Of a DNA stretch of 14,568 nucleotides, positions 13,660-14,568 are shown piece by piece. The position numbers and the translations under genes are program-made. The notes under the pieces were generated by a model. That model had not been told where the DNA came from, searched no databases, and was given only the letters and a program-made list of their open reading frames with translations. Source of the stretch: JBOGUF01 sp050696075 (GTDB lineage Bacteria; Chloroflexota; Chloroflexia; Thermomicrobiales; UBA6265); NCBI GenBank assembly GCA_050696075.1, contig JBOGUF010000035.1, forward strand, positions 1 through 14,568, read 5' to 3'. Positions within the stretch are counted from its first letter, which is position 1, and every line of letters starts with the position of its first letter.

Positions 13660-13666
13660 GGCGACA

Positions 13667-14281
13667 CTACCCCTGGTACGCGAACGGCGCGAAGGCGGCG
13701 TACTTGCCGGGATGCTCAAAGCTGATCTTGTCGCGCACGCGGTACGCCGTCGACGAGGCGAATGACCCCTCCTTGAAGATGAAGCCTTCCGGCAGCACCG
13801 CTCCCGGGTGGACCTCCTTCCCGGAGACGGGGTTGCGGATCGGTTCCATCGCCAGCTCCAGGGACTCGCCCGCCCGCACCGTGGTCCGATCCCCGTTCAG
13901 CTCCACGAGGTAGGGCACGTACCGCGGGCCGTGGATCTCGGTGAACGTCGTGACGAGGATGGCCCAGGGACCGCCGGCCTTGCCGCCCAGCAGCGTCGCC
14001 AGCGCCTCGCGCTGCGCCTCGTCGGCCCGCTCGTCGATCAGGATCAGCGCCGCGCCGTTCCCTTCATGGATCGCCGCCGGCCAGTCGCCGGCGACGGAGA
14101 CGTTGAGTCCGTCGAGGCGGGTCTCCCCGAACTGCCCCGCGTCGATGTGCCAGGTCCAGGCGCCCTCGCAGTCGCCGGTGGTGGGCCGCGCGTTGAAGTT
14201 GCAGGGGCAGCCGTAGTCGCAGTTGCAGCCGATCAGCACCGTGCCATGCATGTGCCAGTTCACGGCGGTTTGCGTGTCCAT
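13667..14281 (-). CDS. DUF1326 domain protein
   Basis: The 204-residue protein matches DUF1326 across its length. The N-terminal signature GCNCDYGCPCNF places Cys at 19, 21, 25 and 27, with Cys38 in GDCEG nearby, a plausible metal or redox site. The family's biochemical role is unknown to me. It is repeatedly found beside DUF2182, as here (7-base gap), which suggests one shared function. There is no signal peptide, so it is probably cytoplasmic. The start ATG 14281 is supported by GAGAGGAGAG directly upstream. It follows the cupin-like gene by 32 bases on the same strand. A role in delivering or sensing a metal for the DUF2182 membrane protein is inference. Confidence 0.9.
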   Translation of the reverse strand: MDTQTAVNWHMHGTVLIGCNCDYGCPCNFNARPTTGDCEGAWTWHIDAGQFGETRLDGLNVSVAGDWPAAIHEGNGAALILIDERADEAQREALATLLGGKAGGPWAILVTTFTEIHGPRYVPYLVELNGDRTTVRAGESLELAMEPIRNPVSGKEVHPGAVLPEGFIFKEGSFASSTAYRVRDKISFEHPGKYAAFAPFAYQG

Positions 14282-14313
14282 CGTGCTCTCCTCTCATCAT
14301 CGCGAGCGAGTCA

Positions 14314-14568
14314 CTACGCCGCGGGCGTGGCAGGCATCTCCATGTCGGCCGGCATAATCAGAGGCTGACCAGTTTCGAGGACCAGTGTGCCCAAGACGAC
14401 GGCCGGCTCATCCCCAGCGCCCCTCGCCGTGTGGACCACGTCATCCTCGTAGTAGATGGCGTCCCCCCGCTCGAGGACAACGTCGGCGCCGGGCTCGACG
14501 AGGTCCTCGACCGGTTCAGCCGCGCCGGACGCCGCCCCGCGGACGACGTGCGCGGTGCCGGCGATGAG
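14314..14568 (-). CDS. Cupin-like protein, C-terminal part (N-terminus off window)
   Basis: An open leftward frame enters from the right edge and ends at TAG 14316-14314 (84 residues visible). The pattern VLERGDAIYYEDDVVHTARG followed by AVVLGTLVLETGQPLI is that of the second half of a small cupin barrel: a G-D turn, then a His in the position of the last metal ligand. The first metal-binding motif would lie beyond the window. Its tail is rich in Met (IMPADMEMP). It is 32 bases upstream of DUF1326 on the same strand and looks like an operon member, perhaps a sensor or small metalloprotein. The family call is moderate because half the domain is missing. Confidence 0.65.
   Translation of the reverse strand, partial: LIAGTAHVVRGAASGAAEPVEDLVEPGADVVLERGDAIYYEDDVVHTARGAGDEPAVVLGTLVLETGQPLIMPADMEMPATPAA

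Noticed and set aside
13660..13719. A 20-residue longer start for the DUF2182 protein at ATG 13719
   Set aside because: It would overlap the DUF1326 gene by 53 bases without an RBS, whereas GTG 13659 follows the stop directly with AGGGG upstream.

Overview
The window looks like a chromosomal segment of a GC-rich bacterium, most likely a Chloroflexota member of the Thermomicrobia/Sphaerobacter type. That placement is inference. It rests on the high GC content, GTG starts, the overall style of the proteins, and intergenic repeats that begin GTCATGC and end in GCATGAC. No rRNA or marker gene is present to fix it. I see no tRNA, rRNA, CRISPR array, transposase or phage gene.

Layout from left to right. 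(1) A truncated leftward gene fuses an SRPBCC-like domain to a DUF6463-like membrane domain. It is divergent from a TetR regulator, and the short gap between them holds overlapping promoters and ATACG-N4-CGTAT operator palindromes. (2) A rightward HtrA-type serine protease with one PDZ domain is flanked on both sides by heptanucleotide repeat blocks. (3) A nested inverted-repeat element follows, then a small single-pass membrane protein whose 3' end converges through a hairpin on a leftward soluble GAF-PAS histidine kinase. (4) After a 345-bp gap holding an 18-bp-arm palindromic repeat come three leftward genes that look like an operon: a family 2 glycosyltransferase, a SAM methyltransferase (4-bp GTGA overlap) and a GH1 beta-glycosidase. 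(5) Divergent from these is a large YfhO-family membrane protein. Its stop codon overlaps the start of a toxin-antitoxin pair (small antitoxin and COG1569-type PIN toxin) whose own extended -10 promoter lies inside the yfhO-like coding sequence. (6) The right end is a leftward operon: cupin-like protein (cut by the window edge), DUF1326 protein with a Cys-rich motif, DUF2182 membrane protein with a Met-rich loop, and a SAM methyltransferase.

How the genes may work together. The TetR protein probably controls itself and its divergent neighbour. The glycosyltransferase, methyltransferase and YfhO-like protein suggest cell-envelope glycosylation. This rests on the known pairing of GT2 enzymes with YfhO-type GT-C proteins in Firmicutes, but the GT2 here lacks the usual membrane segments. 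DUF1326 and DUF2182 are commonly neighbours and probably form a metal-linked membrane function of unknown chemistry.

The least ordinary signal is the repeat system. Three separate loci carry 7-bp tandem repeats of three different sequences (GCTGACG, GTCGAAC, GCGTGAG), each at the 3' end of a gene. Two of them also have heptads in inverted orientation, and one array runs in frame into a protein C-terminus.
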